Shown here in pieces: positions 11,175-22,566 of a stretch of DNA of 64,000 bases (the stretch's first letter is position 1; each line of letters opens with the position of its first letter). The DNA comes from Trileptium ribeirensis. Lineage: Eukaryota; Nematoda; Enoplea; Enoplida; Thoracostomopsidae. The notes under the pieces were generated by a model, which was given only the letters and a program-made list of their open reading frames with translations, was not told the origin of the DNA and did not search any database. The stretch lies in the NCBI GenBank assembly GCA_030248225.1, contig JASANE010029356.1:62001-126000 (forward strand), written 5' to 3'. The position numbers were made by a program, and so were the translations under genes.

Positions 11175-12428
11175 TGCGTCTTTCACACAAAAGCGCGTGT
11201 ACGAACTGCACACCATAGACACGTCGCGCAACGATTTCACGCAAAATGAAGACAACTGCTTTCAATTGCCCGCAAAATGCTAATAACGCGCTTCTATTAC
11301 CACATGTCGAGTGAAATATTGCTGACTATTACTATGCGGCCAGACCAATGGTTGCTTCTATATTTATACCTTGCGTGCAATGGTTGATACCATATCTACA
11401 ACAACGTGCAATCGCATCAACCATATCAACATGTTTGTGAAATTAGCAATGGTAGCGTCTATATTTATAGCTTGCGTGAAATGGTTGATACCATATCTAC
11501 AACAACGTGCAATCGCATCAACCATATCTGCATATCTGTCCAATTGTAGTGAGAATATACACATGTGCAGTGAAATATTGGTGGCTCCTCTAGTTTGATA
11601 TTGGCTTCCTGCAGTTTGATATTGGTGCCCCTCCAGTTTGATATTGGTGCCCCCCCAGTTTGATATTGGTTCCTCCTACCAGTTGGTTATTGGTACCCCT
11701 CCAGTTTGATATTCGTGCCCCCTCCAAGTTGAGATTGGTGCCATTGTTGCCACTATCAAACTGGAGGGTACACCAATATCAAACTAGAGGGGGCACCGCT
11801 ATCAAACTGGATTGGACACCAATACCAAACTGGAGGGGGGGCACCTATATCGTACTGGAGGCAGCACCATTATCAAACTGGAAGGGGGCGTCAATATCAA
11901 AGCATGGGGGCCATCACTATCAAAATGGAGGGGGCACCAATATCAAGTCACGATCTCTAAAACTGCACACATATTGTAGATATTACCTGCAATGTACCAT
12001 TACCTGCAACCTGTACATAGGCACTGCCATTGTACAAACATGCAGATATGGTTGCTGCGATTGTACGTTTTTGTAGATATTGTATCAACCGTTGCACGCA
12101 AGCTAAAAATATAGACGCTACCATTGCTAATTTCACAAAGATGTTGATATGGTTGATGCGATTGTACGTTGTTGTAGATATGGTATCAACGATGGCACGC
12201 AAGCTATAAATATAGAAGCTACCATTGCTCTGGCCGCATAGTAATAGTCAGCAATATTTCACTCGACATGTGGTAATAGAAAGTCGTATTAGCATTTTGC
12301 GGGCAATGGAAAGCTGTTGTCTTCATTTTGCGTGCAATGGAAAGAAGTTGCCTTTATTTTGCGTGAAATCGTTGCGCAACGAGTCTACGGTGTGCAGATC
12401 GTGCACGCATTTCTGTGTGAAAGACGCA
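11175..12428. repeat. foldback element with minisatellite loop
   Basis: Two arms of about 400-470 bp (11175-11575 and 11955-12428) are reverse complements. Shared landmarks are the GTCGAGTGAAATATTGCTGA block, ACCATATCTACAACAACG, and AATCGTTGCGC near the outer ends. Each arm contains an internal direct duplication of about 110 bp (the TTGATACCATATCTACAACA block occurs twice). The loop (11584-11950) is a 20-25 bp minisatellite: CCAGTTTGATATTGGTGCCC, about seven times on the plus strand, then its reverse complement about nine times. No transposase frame is present. Such structure fits a non-autonomous foldback-type DNA transposon. Confidence 0.72.
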
Positions 12429-12468
12429 AGATACGTCTTGATATCGTCTGTCGTTGCAAAGTCAATGT

Positions 12469-12750
12469 TAACACGTGTTCACACGCTCAAATTTTAATCA
12501 AATGTTGACCAAGATTTGAAAGCATCTTTTTGCATTTTTGGTTAGTTTGAATGTGTAAACATTGTGGAAATACTTCAATAATATTCCTGCAGCCAATCAT
12601 CCACGAGATGTATTATTTGAAAAAGTTTGACCTCAAATTTTGGAATATCGCAATTTTACTTTTTAAAAATCGCCATCAAATTTTGATTAGTATTTTACAA
12701 AATTTTGAGCTCAAAATTTAAGCAAAAAGCTCTAACGTGTGAACACGTTT
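12469..12750. repeat. short TIR element (MITE-like)
   Basis: The left end AACACGTGTTCACACG and the right end CGTGTGAACACGTTT are inverted repeats. The inner sequences (TCAAATTTTAATC and its inverse) also partly pair. It directly abuts the foldback at 11.2-12.4 kb. Confidence 0.5.
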
Positions 12751-13692
12751 TTAGTCCCCAGTTTGGACTGAGTTTCCCAAGATATCTGCAAAATAGTCTT
12801 AAATATTTGATACGAAATTTTTCCTAAAATTAAGCGAATACTTTTCGCATATTTTTGGGATATATTTTCTATGATTTTGGGAATATTTCCTGAACGTACT
12901 TGGAGCAAAAATATGGTATAAATTTTTTCATAAATATGTAATACCAGAGTTTCTGATATCAGAGTCAAAAATCTGGTGGGATCAATTTTCCTTACAGTTA
13001 GGAATTAGTGTCCAAACTAGTGGAAAAATCAATCCTATCTAGTTAGTTTGTCATAAATTTGGTACTGCTGTACAAAAAATTTGGTTTACAAGAAGGTTTC
13101 CACAACTGCCGTAAGTAGTAGGGTCTTGCATCATTTAACCACGGTTACTTAGCTAGTGCAAATAGGTCGCGATGTAGCTTTTAATCATCGTAACTCAGCG
13201 ACGCATGGTCGGATATGCCTAAAATGTATATCTTGACGTGTTCCTATGTGTAGATTTATAATATATATCGGCACCTCTCCTTATTTCTACAGTTAAGGCA
13301 TTTTTTGGCTATTTAACGTTATGTAAACTTTACAATATTATTTGGAGCAAGAGGACATGTGGAATGGACTAACTAATTTTACGGAAATGCTTTTAGCACA
13401 ATGCCATTTAGGTTCTGCGCGTATGTGATCATACATTTGACTGGAAGAGCTTCCGTTCGGCAACAAGAACTTATTAAAAATTGAAATCTGTTAATAGGTC
13501 GATTTAGTATTTTTGGTATCACTTGTACGAAATTGCAGGTAAGGTGAAATCTCTATTTTATGATATTATAAAATATAATGATACCTGAGGACTTTGTCTA
13601 ATGTCATTTTTTATAGTAGACCCGGTATTGTAGGTTTGTGGCAAAATGTGGTTCAAAATTTCAGCGAATTTCAGTTCCCTTCCATTGAGATA

Positions 13693-13756
13693 TGTACCGT
13701 GTATCCCAGAGCCGATAATTATTTATGTTCATTTTACCTTAAATTTATCTGATACG
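13693..13756 (+). repeat. flanking direct repeat, left copy
   Basis: TATCCCAGAGCCGATAATTA...CCTTAAATTTATCTG lies just outside the left LTR. It is matched by a diverged copy (18804-18868) just outside the right LTR. It is too long for a target-site duplication. Confidence 0.6.
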
Positions 13757-13761
13757 TTTAG

Positions 13762-14120
13762 TGTCGTAATGGTTTCGTCAGCAGAACACAAGCGTAATGA
13801 CGCAGGTGAGCTAAGGCAGCGAAACAAGCTTCACGTGAACAATGAACGCCACGTCACCGGAAAACGTTAGCCAATCACAATAGACCACGCTACGCACGGT
13901 TCTGGTTAGCGAATTAACATTGTACATAGTGTGAACCTACGTGGACTAATCAGAAGAAGCCACCTATTGATTATCTTACTATATACCAAGATCGAGATCT
14001 TGAACAGTGGCTAATTATTATGTTCCATTTGATTTGTTAACTGTCAAATACAACAACTATTGTTTACTTTAAGTTTTCTCTTGGTTTTTCCAATGTTATA
14101 TCACCATGAAATTTATTACA
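13762..14120 (+). repeat. 5' LTR of Ty3-type element
   Basis: TGTCGTAATGGTTTCG to ...ATTTATTACA. It aligns along its length with 18457-18801: shared blocks are CACAAGCGTAATGA, GTTAACCAATCACAATA-like, CCACGCTACGCACGGTTCTG and CTATTGATTATCTTACTATA. The two LTRs differ at many positions, so the insertion is old. It is followed within a few bases by a primer-binding-site-like GGTGAGCCCGACC, close to the tRNA-Trp type used by CsRn1-like Ty3 elements (family comparison from memory). Confidence 0.72.
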
Positions 14121-14189
14121 TTAAAACGGTGAGCCCGACCAGGGCACGGCAAGCCCAATTATTCCAGATTTTTCCTTTTTATTGCTAGC

Positions 14190-14826
14190 CGCGAAGTCGT
14201 TCGTCTGGTGGCAATTCACAATTGCCCAGTTTAAAGCCACCGCTAGATCGGGTCAAATCAAGGGTAATCAAACGATCACTTGGACCAATTCAACAAGATG
14301 CTGTAATTCAATCTTAGTACGCCTCAGTCGTGTAAAACAGGTCAAATAAATCATCGGGTCAGTCGAAGATGGTCTCAAGAGGCGTAATGTCCTCCGGGTG
14401 ATTGACAATGCACTGATACACGAGTCAGGGATCGACCTCAATGCGGGGTACGGTGAAATCAAGCGGACACTGATCAACTACTACGCCGACAGTGACAACC
14501 AACGACTTCGCAAGCTCCTCGCAGAGAAGGACCTCAATGGCCGCAAACCGACAAGCGCTGTTCGCGAACTCCTCGAGCTGGCTCCGAACAGTGAAGAACT
14601 CGTCCGCCTGCGTTTCCTCGAAATCCTACCCGAGCGAATACGGCTCACCCTTGTGTCAATGGATAACGTCTCCCTCGAGCAACTGGCGCGCATCGCCGAC
14701 ACCATGACGGATATGGCCGATCCAAATCTTGTCAGTCAAGTCAATCAAGCCACACGCTCGAATATAACCACGACGGGTACCCGGCAAGTACCGAGTTCGA
14801 ATCAGACGACCTCTGGAAAGCCTTGA
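14190..14826 (+). pseudogene. Ty3-type gag remnant
   Basis: An open frame from about 14371 reads LKRRNVLRVIDNALIHESGI, then INYYADSDNQRLRKLLAEKD and ELLELAPNSEELVRLRFLEI. This is the Gag region of CsRn1/Kabuki-type Ty3 elements (YADSxxQRLRKLL is characteristic). The N-terminal part (14190-14370) is recognisable only in broken frames, with stops. It ends in a Thr/Ser-rich stretch and stop at 14826, without a clear zinc knuckle. The protein would have been the element's capsid; this copy is defective. Confidence 0.65.
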
Positions 14827-17816
14827 TCCAGCAACAAATTAGCGACCTGGCCGCAGCCGTCCGCACTTTATCTTTCCGCGGTGGGTCAATCAGTCGTGGG
14901 TCATCTGTACGTTTAAACAACATCTTTGAGGGCGGCCACCACGGTAGTCAACGCCGCATGTCACGGTCCCAACCAAGTTAACGATCAACGCTTTGGAGTA
15001 TGCTGGTACTATGCCAAGTTCGGAGTCAGTGCCCAATGGTGCCATGGTCCCCACAGTTATGCTTTGACGCGAAGCCCGGTGCCAGTAGCGACCTGAGGAA
15101 CGAGTAGTCCCCGACCCGATTAGAGTAGTAGGCCAGCAAGCGGTGGGGCAGTCAACACTGTGTTCCGGAGGGCAACCTCTATCGGGCGTTATATCGCAGA
15201 CAGCGGCAGCTCTCTCTTTCCTGCCCCTGTCAATCGCCAAACACCACTCCCCTCGTGGTCAATAGAACCACCATCGTGGTCAATAGAACCATGTCGAGAT
15301 CAACGGCAGGTGCGAACTTTCCTTCCGCTCACGGGTTTTACACAGCTGTTCAGGTGGATCTTCTACTTGGCTGACGTCGCGCACCAATCCTCGGTCGGGA
15401 CTTTCTTCGTCATCATGCTTTCGCCGGCGACTGTGTTAACAACCGGCTGATTCTGGCAGACACCGCATAGTCTCCTGCGACATGCTACTCAGCAGCCAAG
15501 AAGCTCGAACCAACCCCTGCAGATATTCGAATCGAAATGCCAGATGAGACGACCATGATCAAACAGCTTCTCAATAGGTCGCCCAATATCTTCAGCCAGT
15601 CAATGCTTTTTGCACGGCGCTCCACGGTATAGAGCACCATATCGTCACTACGGGACCGCCATGCTTCGACCGTCCCCGTCCCTGAACGGACCCAAACTCG
15701 CGATCGCAAAGCGGGTTTTCTAACTGTTGGAACAGCAAGGCACTGTCTACCACAGTTTGTCCCCTTACGCGACTCCTTTACATATGGCTCCGAAATCGGA
15801 CCCCAAAACACCGTTCCGTCGGACAGGCGACAACAAGAAACTCAAGCGTCAAACGGTGCCCGATCGCTGCCCGATTCCCAACCTAGCGGACAATTCAGAC
15901 AAGTTACGTGGGGCAACGGTTTTCTCGAAGCTGGGCCTCGTCTGCGCCTATACGCAGGTCCTAGTCGCAGTGCAGGACCAACCGAAGGCGGCCGTCATGA
16001 CATCCTTCGGTTCGTTCCTGTTCAGGCGCATGTTTTTGACTTCCTCAACGACGCCCAAATTTTCCAACGACTGATGGGCTCAATTCTAGGCGAATTGCCT
16101 TTTGTCGAGGTCTACCTCGACGATATCCTTATCGCAAGCCGGTCAACGGACGAGCACCACAAGCACCATTATACGGTCCTCACAGAACTCAACGACCACG
16201 TCCTACGTTTACGTCCGGACAAGTACGTTCTGTTCAGCCACAAGGTCAACTTTGTCGGGGTTGAGAACGATGCAGAGTGCGTCCGGCCAATACCCTCCAA
16301 GGTCAAAGCCACCCGCGACTACCCGAACCCGGAGACAACGAAGGCAATCTGCGGTTTCCTCGGCATGGCCGGTTTCTACCACCGTTTTGTTCCAATGTTA
16401 TCAAGGATCGCAGCACACTCTCACCGACCTGATAAGAGGCAAAGCCGGGAAATGCAACTTCCATCTGGACTGGTCGGACAACAGCCGCCAGGCATTCGAC
16501 TCAATCAAATCGGTGGTTGCGACGGCCGTGAGGCTTTCTTTCCCCGATCCAACGGGCCGACTCCACCTGGTCCCCGATGCGTCCGGCGCCGCTGTGGGCG
16601 CAGTCATCAACTAAGTGGTCGACGGCACTCCGGTACCGTTGGCGTTCTACTCTGAGAAGCTTACGCCACTGGGATACCGCAAATCGTCGTTCGATAGAGA
16701 AGTTTTGGCAATCTACAAGGCCCTGCAGCACTTCTCCTGGGTTCATAGCTCGGAGTTCACCCTGCGCACTGACCACAAACCCCTCATTAACGCACTCTCG
16801 ATGACTAATCCAGCGCCCAGCAGTCTTGATGGCTGTCCTTCATCTCGGAGTTCGGTTGCGACATCGAGCGCGTCGGCGGCGCAGACAATATTATGGCCGA
16901 CTCTTTATCCCATCCAGTGTGCGCAATGACCGCAGCGGTCGTCGGCGATCTAGCAACAGCTCAAGCAACAGGCGACAACCTAATGCGATTTGTGAAGGCC
17001 ACATGCCTGTCCGTGAAGTAACAGACAATCAACAATTGGATAATCCATTGCAACCCCTCAAAGCCGCAGCTACGATCCTACATCCCGTCTAAAATGTGGC
17101 GTCAAATTTTCGAAGCCGCGCACAATCTCAGCCATGCAGGATTCCGGGCAATCCTTTACGAAATTGCCATTAGTTACATCTGGCCCGGGATGAACCGCGA
17201 TATTAAGCAGTGGTGCTTAACATTGCCAAAGGAACAAGGTCAGTCGCCACACGAAGACTCCCGTCGGCATGATCCCTACTACTGGCCGGTTCTACATGAT
17301 CTACATTGACATCTCTGGGCCATTCCCACCTTCCATTGGCAACCGCTACATGGTCATGGTGATCGACCGATTCACACGGTGGCCAGAAGCCATTCCAGTT
17401 GTGGACATCAACACGGAATCCGTCGCCTCCACCTTCATTTCTGGCTGGATCAGCCGTTTTGCGGCACAGCGTGTCATCATCTCGTGCTGCGGGGCATAAT
17501 TCAAATCCGTCGACTGGTCAACGCTAACGGATCAGCTGGGAATTGAGCGACAGCGCACTACGTCCTACCACCTAGCATGCAGCGGCAACGTCGACCGATT
17601 TCACCGAACGCTGAAAACCGGACTCCGAACCCACTGTGACTCCCGTTCTTGGATGCAGTCACTACCCGCGATACTGCTAGGGATCCAGACGGCACTCAAC
17701 GACAAAGGTTTCACTTTCTGTCAGATCGTCTTTGGTGCTAACGTCGGCCTTCCTCACGCCTACATCGACGCCTGCGGACAGGAGCGCTTCCGACTTCCTA
17801 CGAAGGCTGCAGGCTA
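14827..17816 (+). pseudogene. Ty3-type pol remnant (protease, RT, RNase H, integrase)
   Basis: The domain order is that of Ty3 elements. The protease region near 15180-15240 has YIADSGSSLF (the usual D-T-G reads DSG). The RT (15600-16390) has VPDRCPIPNLADNSDKLRGA, ATVFSKLGLVCAYTQVLV and the catalytic VYLDDILIAS at 16110-16140. RNase H (about 16500-16790) has VPDASGAAVGAVIN and a TDHKPLINAL end. The integrase (17094-17816) has an HNLSHAG zinc-binding start, IDISGPFPPS and FHRTLKTGLR. Defects are many: frameshifts near 15480, 16060 and 16400, a stop at 16612, the zinc Cys pair gone (WCLTLPKE), the second Asp region reading ISCCGA, and the catalytic Glu replaced (NVDRFH). The element cannot encode active enzymes. 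Confidence 0.82.
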
Positions 17817-18456
17817 AGGTGAGCCGCATAAATTCTCCCGAACGCCGTCATTCACTCCCTTAGTACGTCCCAAAAGATATACGCACAGCGCGATACGTGT
17901 GAGTTTGAGACGACACAATCAAAAATACCCCTCAACCTCGCTACGGCGCCCCGTATGAGGCCAAAAACCACGACTACAAAACTCTTTGCGTGAACATGGG
18001 GAATACCGACGATAGGGTCAGCATGTACTGAGCCAAGCTAGCGTTTCTCCACGATGCTGTGATTTATATTTCTACGCATGCCGATAACCTTGCGGTTCTA
18101 CAACCTGAAATCAGCAGCGTCATGTTAGCAAAGCTACACAATTGGCCTCCTGGTCAGCACTCAGCATTTCTCCTGACAACACCGAGTTAGTGCAATACAA
18201 ACACCCACCAGGGTAAGTAGTTGTTAAGTTCATCATTGATACTGATCGTCTACCCTTTGTTCCTCTATTTGGCATTAAAGGCTTTCAGCCAGTAACTACT
18301 GCAAAACGGTGGGATCTGATTCGGGCATTTAATGAAGCTTGCAGTTTACTCAACCAAAGCATACCAAGAACAAGCTCTCGTGCAGCCACAAAAACTATTA
18401 AAGTTCGCTCCACGCCCTTTTGTTTGTGTCCGTCGCTCCGCTTAAACGAAGGGGTT
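17817..18456 (+). pseudogene. 3' internal region of the Ty3 element
   Basis: Broken frames to about 18060 read YEAKNHDYKTLCVNMGN and resemble the post-integrase tail of Ty3 elements. The rest (18060-18440) has no recognised product. A purine tract AAACGAAGGGG (18443-18454) just before the right LTR fits a polypurine tract. Confidence 0.45.
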
Positions 18457-18801
18457 TCTGAAATGGTTTCGTGAGCAGAACACAAGCGTAATGATGCAAA
18501 TGAGCTAAGTCATCGAAATACGCTTTATGTGAACAATGAAAGCTACGTCAACGGAAAGCGTTAACCAATCACAATAAACCACGCTACGCACGGTTCTGGT
18601 TTGCGAATTAAGATTGCACACAGCGTGAGTATACGTGGACTGATAAAAAAGCAACCTATTGATTATCTTACTATATAACAAGAACAAGATCTTGAACAGT
18701 GACTAATTATTATTGTTCGCTGGATTATATACAAAAACTATCGTTTACTTCAAGGTTTCTTTTGGTTTTTCCACCGTTATACCACCACGAGATTTACTAC
18801 A
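18457..18801 (+). repeat. 3' LTR of Ty3-type element
   Basis: TCTGAAATGGTTTCGTGAGC to ...GATTTACTACA. It is the homologue of 13762-14120, with substitutions and small indels throughout. No clean 4-6 bp target duplication is visible. Confidence 0.72.
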
Positions 18802-18803
18802 AT

Positions 18804-18868
18804 CGTATCTTGTATCCCAGGGCTGATATTAAATTTATGTTCGTTATACCTTAAATTTATCTGCGTGC
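18804..18868 (+). repeat. flanking direct repeat, right copy
   Basis: TATCCCAGGGCTGATATTAA...CCTTAAATTTATCTG matches 13693-13756 outside the opposite LTR. Confidence 0.6.
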
Positions 18869-19304
18869 TTGTCACTAAAAGCTATAAATAAGTTTGTATA
18901 CGTCAGTGAAACCATGCCCTCAAAACTGTATTATTTGTGTTGCAGAATATTGCTTAACTCTGCAGTTCGATCTTTAGTCTAAGCTTAGAAAAGTAAGATT
19001 TTTTAATATTTTTGACATACTGAACCTGTCTTAAGGTCGTAAATAGGCGCCACCAGTTTGCAAACTTAGATGATTTTTTCGGTGAACTTTGAATTGATAG
19101 GATACGCGGGTAAACAAGCTATTGGAGGTTAAGATGTTTGACTAGGATTCTGCTAATCTCAAGATCATTAAACATGTATATTTACACTGTTTATTTCCTA
19201 AAAATTGAAAATCGTATGGACTGAAACCTGGATGAGCGAGATAGCCTCTACAAGGAAGGTGATAATAGCTTATCTGTCGGATGAAGAATACGTTCTTTAA
19301 CACT

Positions 19305-19530
19305 TTCCCGCATGAATTATTGCGTATTTCGAACAGTCTTTAACAAACTTTTGCCGCGATGGCGAACCGAAACTAGCTCGTTTTGGAGGGAGCCTTGTAC
19401 TTTAGCCATTACGCTATTTACCAGCTGTAGTCGATTCCTTACACCTTACAAAGCGAGCGAACAACAGCACACTTGGAAACACAAGACAAACTCGGTTAGC
19501 GCGTCACGTTCGCAAGATACACAGTAGCAA
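19305..19530 (-). repeat. tRNA-like SINE, copy 1
   Basis: On the minus strand: GCGCTAACCGAGTTTGTCTT, GTGCTGTTGTTCGCTCGC, AATAGCGTAATGGCTAAAGT (A-box-like), GGTTCGCCATCGCGGC (box-B-like), then AAATACGCAATAATTCA. The same block order occurs in the copies at 32.0, 35.5, 35.9 and 36.1 kb. Confidence 0.6.
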
Positions 19531-20059
19531 CCGTGTGACTCTAATCGGAAAAGGTTAAAATCCAAATCATAAACCTGTTACATGTGACAAGCAGTGGAGC
19601 AAAATGCTAGAGTTTCCGTTATGCTATACTCAAGTACAATACGGTGACAATATTCTACTCTAATACATGCTTGACAGCATAGCTTAGAACTGACAACTGT
19701 TGCGCCAAAAATGGTGAAACAGAATTTATTCAAAATTAAAATATTAAAACATCCACTTTGCCGGCGATGTTGAACAGTGTTTTCTTCAAAAACTGCTGTT
19801 CACAGTACTATCTACCGAGGCATATTAAAAAATTTCATGCTCTGGCTAGCTAAAATACAAAAATGCAATTCTAGCACTCTACAAGTTTGTGTATTAAATC
19901 GTTGCTAAACTAGAAACTTAAAATTCCAAGGAATCTATTGCAATTGCTGTGTGCAACATTACAGAATCGTCTCTGTGACACTCGCTTTACCAAAAAGTGT
20001 ATTTTTATGTAACGGCTGTAGTGACATCCACCCAGCTGTTGCCATGACTGGGTGAAATA

Positions 20060-20315
20060 CATCATACATCCCGTATGCCTGAGATCCCGTGGGTAGTAGC
20101 CTGGTCTCCGGGGGGTGTCTTGGCGGCCGGCGTGGGGACTCTGAAGGCGCTGCGAAAAGCACCTGCGTTCGGCTGCTGGGGTGCCTTCAGGGAGAGGGTT
20201 ACCTCTGAGGGGGCCGCCAGACCCTCATGGGAGGTTAGGACCTCAGAAGGGTATACATTATATATAATTATATACATGCTTCTATACATTCTCCCAATGA
20301 GCATGTATAGAAATA
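20060..20315. repeat. GC-rich dispersed repeat, copy 3
   Basis: It starts CATCCCGTATGCCTGAGATC and ends CCCAATGAGCATGTATAG. The interior is strongly GC-rich (GGGGGTGTCTTGGCGGCCGG) and lacks the AT-rich TTTTTGCC core of the other copies. Confidence 0.52.
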
Positions 20316-20984
20316 CACGAAGTCTAAACATTTGGTCGAAGTGAAAATTACATATACAAACTAGTAGCTAGCTAATACTTGACAGCTTATTGTATAGGGT
20401 GGGCACCAAAAACAGAAACCGGAGAAGGGTATCTTAAAGAACTTTTTTATTGTTGTATAGATACCAAGTGTCTTCGTCGACGAATACCCAACTACTGTAA
20501 AAATTGGATTTTAGCGACATTTGAAAAAATAAAGAAACAAAAAAGACAAATCCAAAACCAGATCCCGAGAATTTAATACATAACTACGTAGCAAGTTTGC
20601 TTCCATTAACCGTTACAAGGTGTTATAGAGAAGTGAATCGAAATTCGCTTACATGGTCGGTTTCGCAACCTTCACCTTCGACATAGCTAAAGCTAGTAAA
20701 AGGTACAACTAGAGGACTATATTTTTACAAAATAGTACGAGTTATCATTTTGTATAAAACCGCGCATTTGACACAAAATTTGTGTATTTTCTCGAATTTT
20801 AGAGCACTAAAGGTCCAATGGCAGTTGGGAATATTTATGATATGTACATTTAAACGAGAAGTTGTTGATTGCAGTTAATTGTAGCCCAATACGTGTGCTG
20901 GGACATGCGACAAACCTGAGTACTGCAATTGGTTCATGGTCAAAACCTTAAATATATATCAAACTTCGTATATACCATCTTATC

Positions 20985-21262
20985 CAAAAGGTATCGACGA
21001 TTCGTCGGATTAGGGGCGGTAGACTGTCGGGGAAGACGAAGGCCAACGGGAGGAGGTCATCAAGAATGGGTAGAGGGATAAGCTGCCTGCGGACACTTTT
21101 TCCAATTTTAGCCCAAATTTTGGCGACCTTACCCCGATTTTTACTACTTTTTGGTAATATTTTTCGCACGCTTCTGACGTGCGCCGGGTGCGGAATCTTC
21201 ATGGGTCAATATGGCTTGGGCCCTACCCTTAGGGTTACCCCACTATCCACACCTATGGTATA
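20985..21262. repeat. GC-rich dispersed repeat, copy 4
   Basis: It has the layout of the other copies: a GC-rich start, an AT core with TTTTCCAATTTTAGCCCAAA and CCCCGATTTTTACTACTTTT (21095-21165), and a GC-rich end (GGCTTGGGCCCTACCCTTAG). The terminal GAGCATGTAT is not clear here. Confidence 0.5.
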
Positions 21263-21669
21263 GCAGTAGACGTAAAATGGGGCATTGATTGTATTTCCAC
21301 AAAATTTCAACGTATTTTATGCAACTCGCTATGGTACCAATATTTTAATAAACAAATCGAAACCTGAGTACGAATGTGGACTCAAATTGTCTTTACGTTA
21401 AACTAAATCCTTTCCTTTTTATATAAATCAACAAACCTTTTGTAGATTTTAAGTCTACTTTAATCATAATATGAATAAATTTGCTTTAAATATAGCACAA
21501 TCAATAATTTTCTTGTACGCAATTTGATGTGAAGTAAAATATATATACTAGATAACTATTTCAAAATGCTTTTACGCTTATGTCGACTTGATATTTTGCA
21601 TATTATAGAAATATTCAGCTTTATGACGCATTTGTCTTTAATATGTAGTTGAATGGAAAACAAACTTAC

Positions 21670-22129
21670 TTGAAACTGAAGCAGACGAAGTACTGCCTCC
21701 ATAATTGCTTAGCGATGCTGTAAGTGAATCAGAACTGCTTTGGTGGTAATGGTTAATATTATTGGCACACAACGTACCAGTGGGCACATGTCCCGCCATA
21801 CCACCAAGGCCGTAGCTGTTGTACGCGGGAAGGGGTCCGCTAATTATATGGGAGTCGCTTGTCACTGAAAAACAGCCTGAGTCCATACTTAGCGAACTTC
21901 GATGACTGCTAACGTCGGTTAGCGATGGACTTGATGTTCTTGGTTTTTCATTGTTCATCGTGAAAGATGACTGCTGAATCCCGGCTGTACCCCGGCGTTT
22001 CAGACGCAAAGAAATCATCTCAGACTGAGCATTCGGTGGAACTTCTGCACTGTCGCAACTAGACACTGAATTGCTGATAATGCCTTGGTCTGCAGCAGGT
22101 TTCGGTGCTCCATTGGAGACTGTGTTGTC
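21670..22129 (-). CDS. gene A, middle exon
   Basis: 460 nt between an acceptor (TATATGTTTCAG, AG at 22131-22130) and a consensus donor (A|GTAAGTTTG at 21669). It enters in phase 0 and leaves in phase 1, matching both neighbours. It encodes 153 residues beginning DNTVSNGAPKP. The sequence is Ser-rich and includes SLTDVSSHRSSLSMDSGCFS, a phosphorylation-type cluster, and a Gly/Tyr patch, YNSYGLGGMAGH. No folded domain is evident. The joins on both sides are the main evidence that this and the two other exons form one gene. Confidence 0.7.
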
Positions 22130-22374
22130 CTGAAACATATAATACTCAATGTATATACGTATAGAGATTTTATATAATGCATAGAGTACTGTAAGTTAGT
22201 GATCGACTGGAATGAAGATTCCAAAACTGTGTAAGAAACAGTTTATGGCAACAACAAAGTAGTGCATAGCAATTTTAGTCAAAACAATTTTCTCAAGTAG
22301 CTTTAACAAAATGAAATGATGTGTGCTTTAGGTTAGGATATATTATTTTTGGATCGGTGCTATCTGCGAACAGT

Positions 22375-22566
22375 GTAACCTTTAGGGCGGAAATGAAATG
22401 CATGCTATGCCGTTCTCGATATATTAGGCCTTAGTCTTATTCTAAGCTAAGATGCCTATATGAGCACTAAGCCCAAGCCTAAGTAAGGGGAGTGCTGCCC
22501 GCCCTCGAACTGCCAGCTCTATGCCGTTCTCTTTCTGACGTTATAATGTACGGCCCTTAAAGGTGA
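22375..22566 (-). repeat. MITE of the CTTAGGCTAAG family, copy 1
   Basis: The ends GTAACCTTTAGGGCGG and CGGCCCTTAAAGGTGA are an imperfect inverted pair. Shared internal landmarks are ATGCCGTTCTCGATATATTA, AAGCCTAAG and TGACGTTATAA. Copies 2-4 lie at 27.16, 38.05 and 45.32 kb. Confidence 0.65.

Larger units (their letters stand above)
10309..21669 (-). other. gene A intron of 11.4 kb, filled with transposable elements
   Basis: The minus-strand donor is TCAA|GTAAGTTTG at 21669 and the acceptor is CTGTTTTTTCAG ending at 10309. Phases on both sides match (1/1). The intron holds GC-rich repeats, a foldback, a Ty3 element in the opposite orientation, a SINE and a MITE, each listed separately. The remaining unique stretches (10320-10620, 12751-13690, 18870-19300, 19531-20055, 20350-20985 and 21265-21669) show nothing else I can name. 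Confidence 0.65.
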
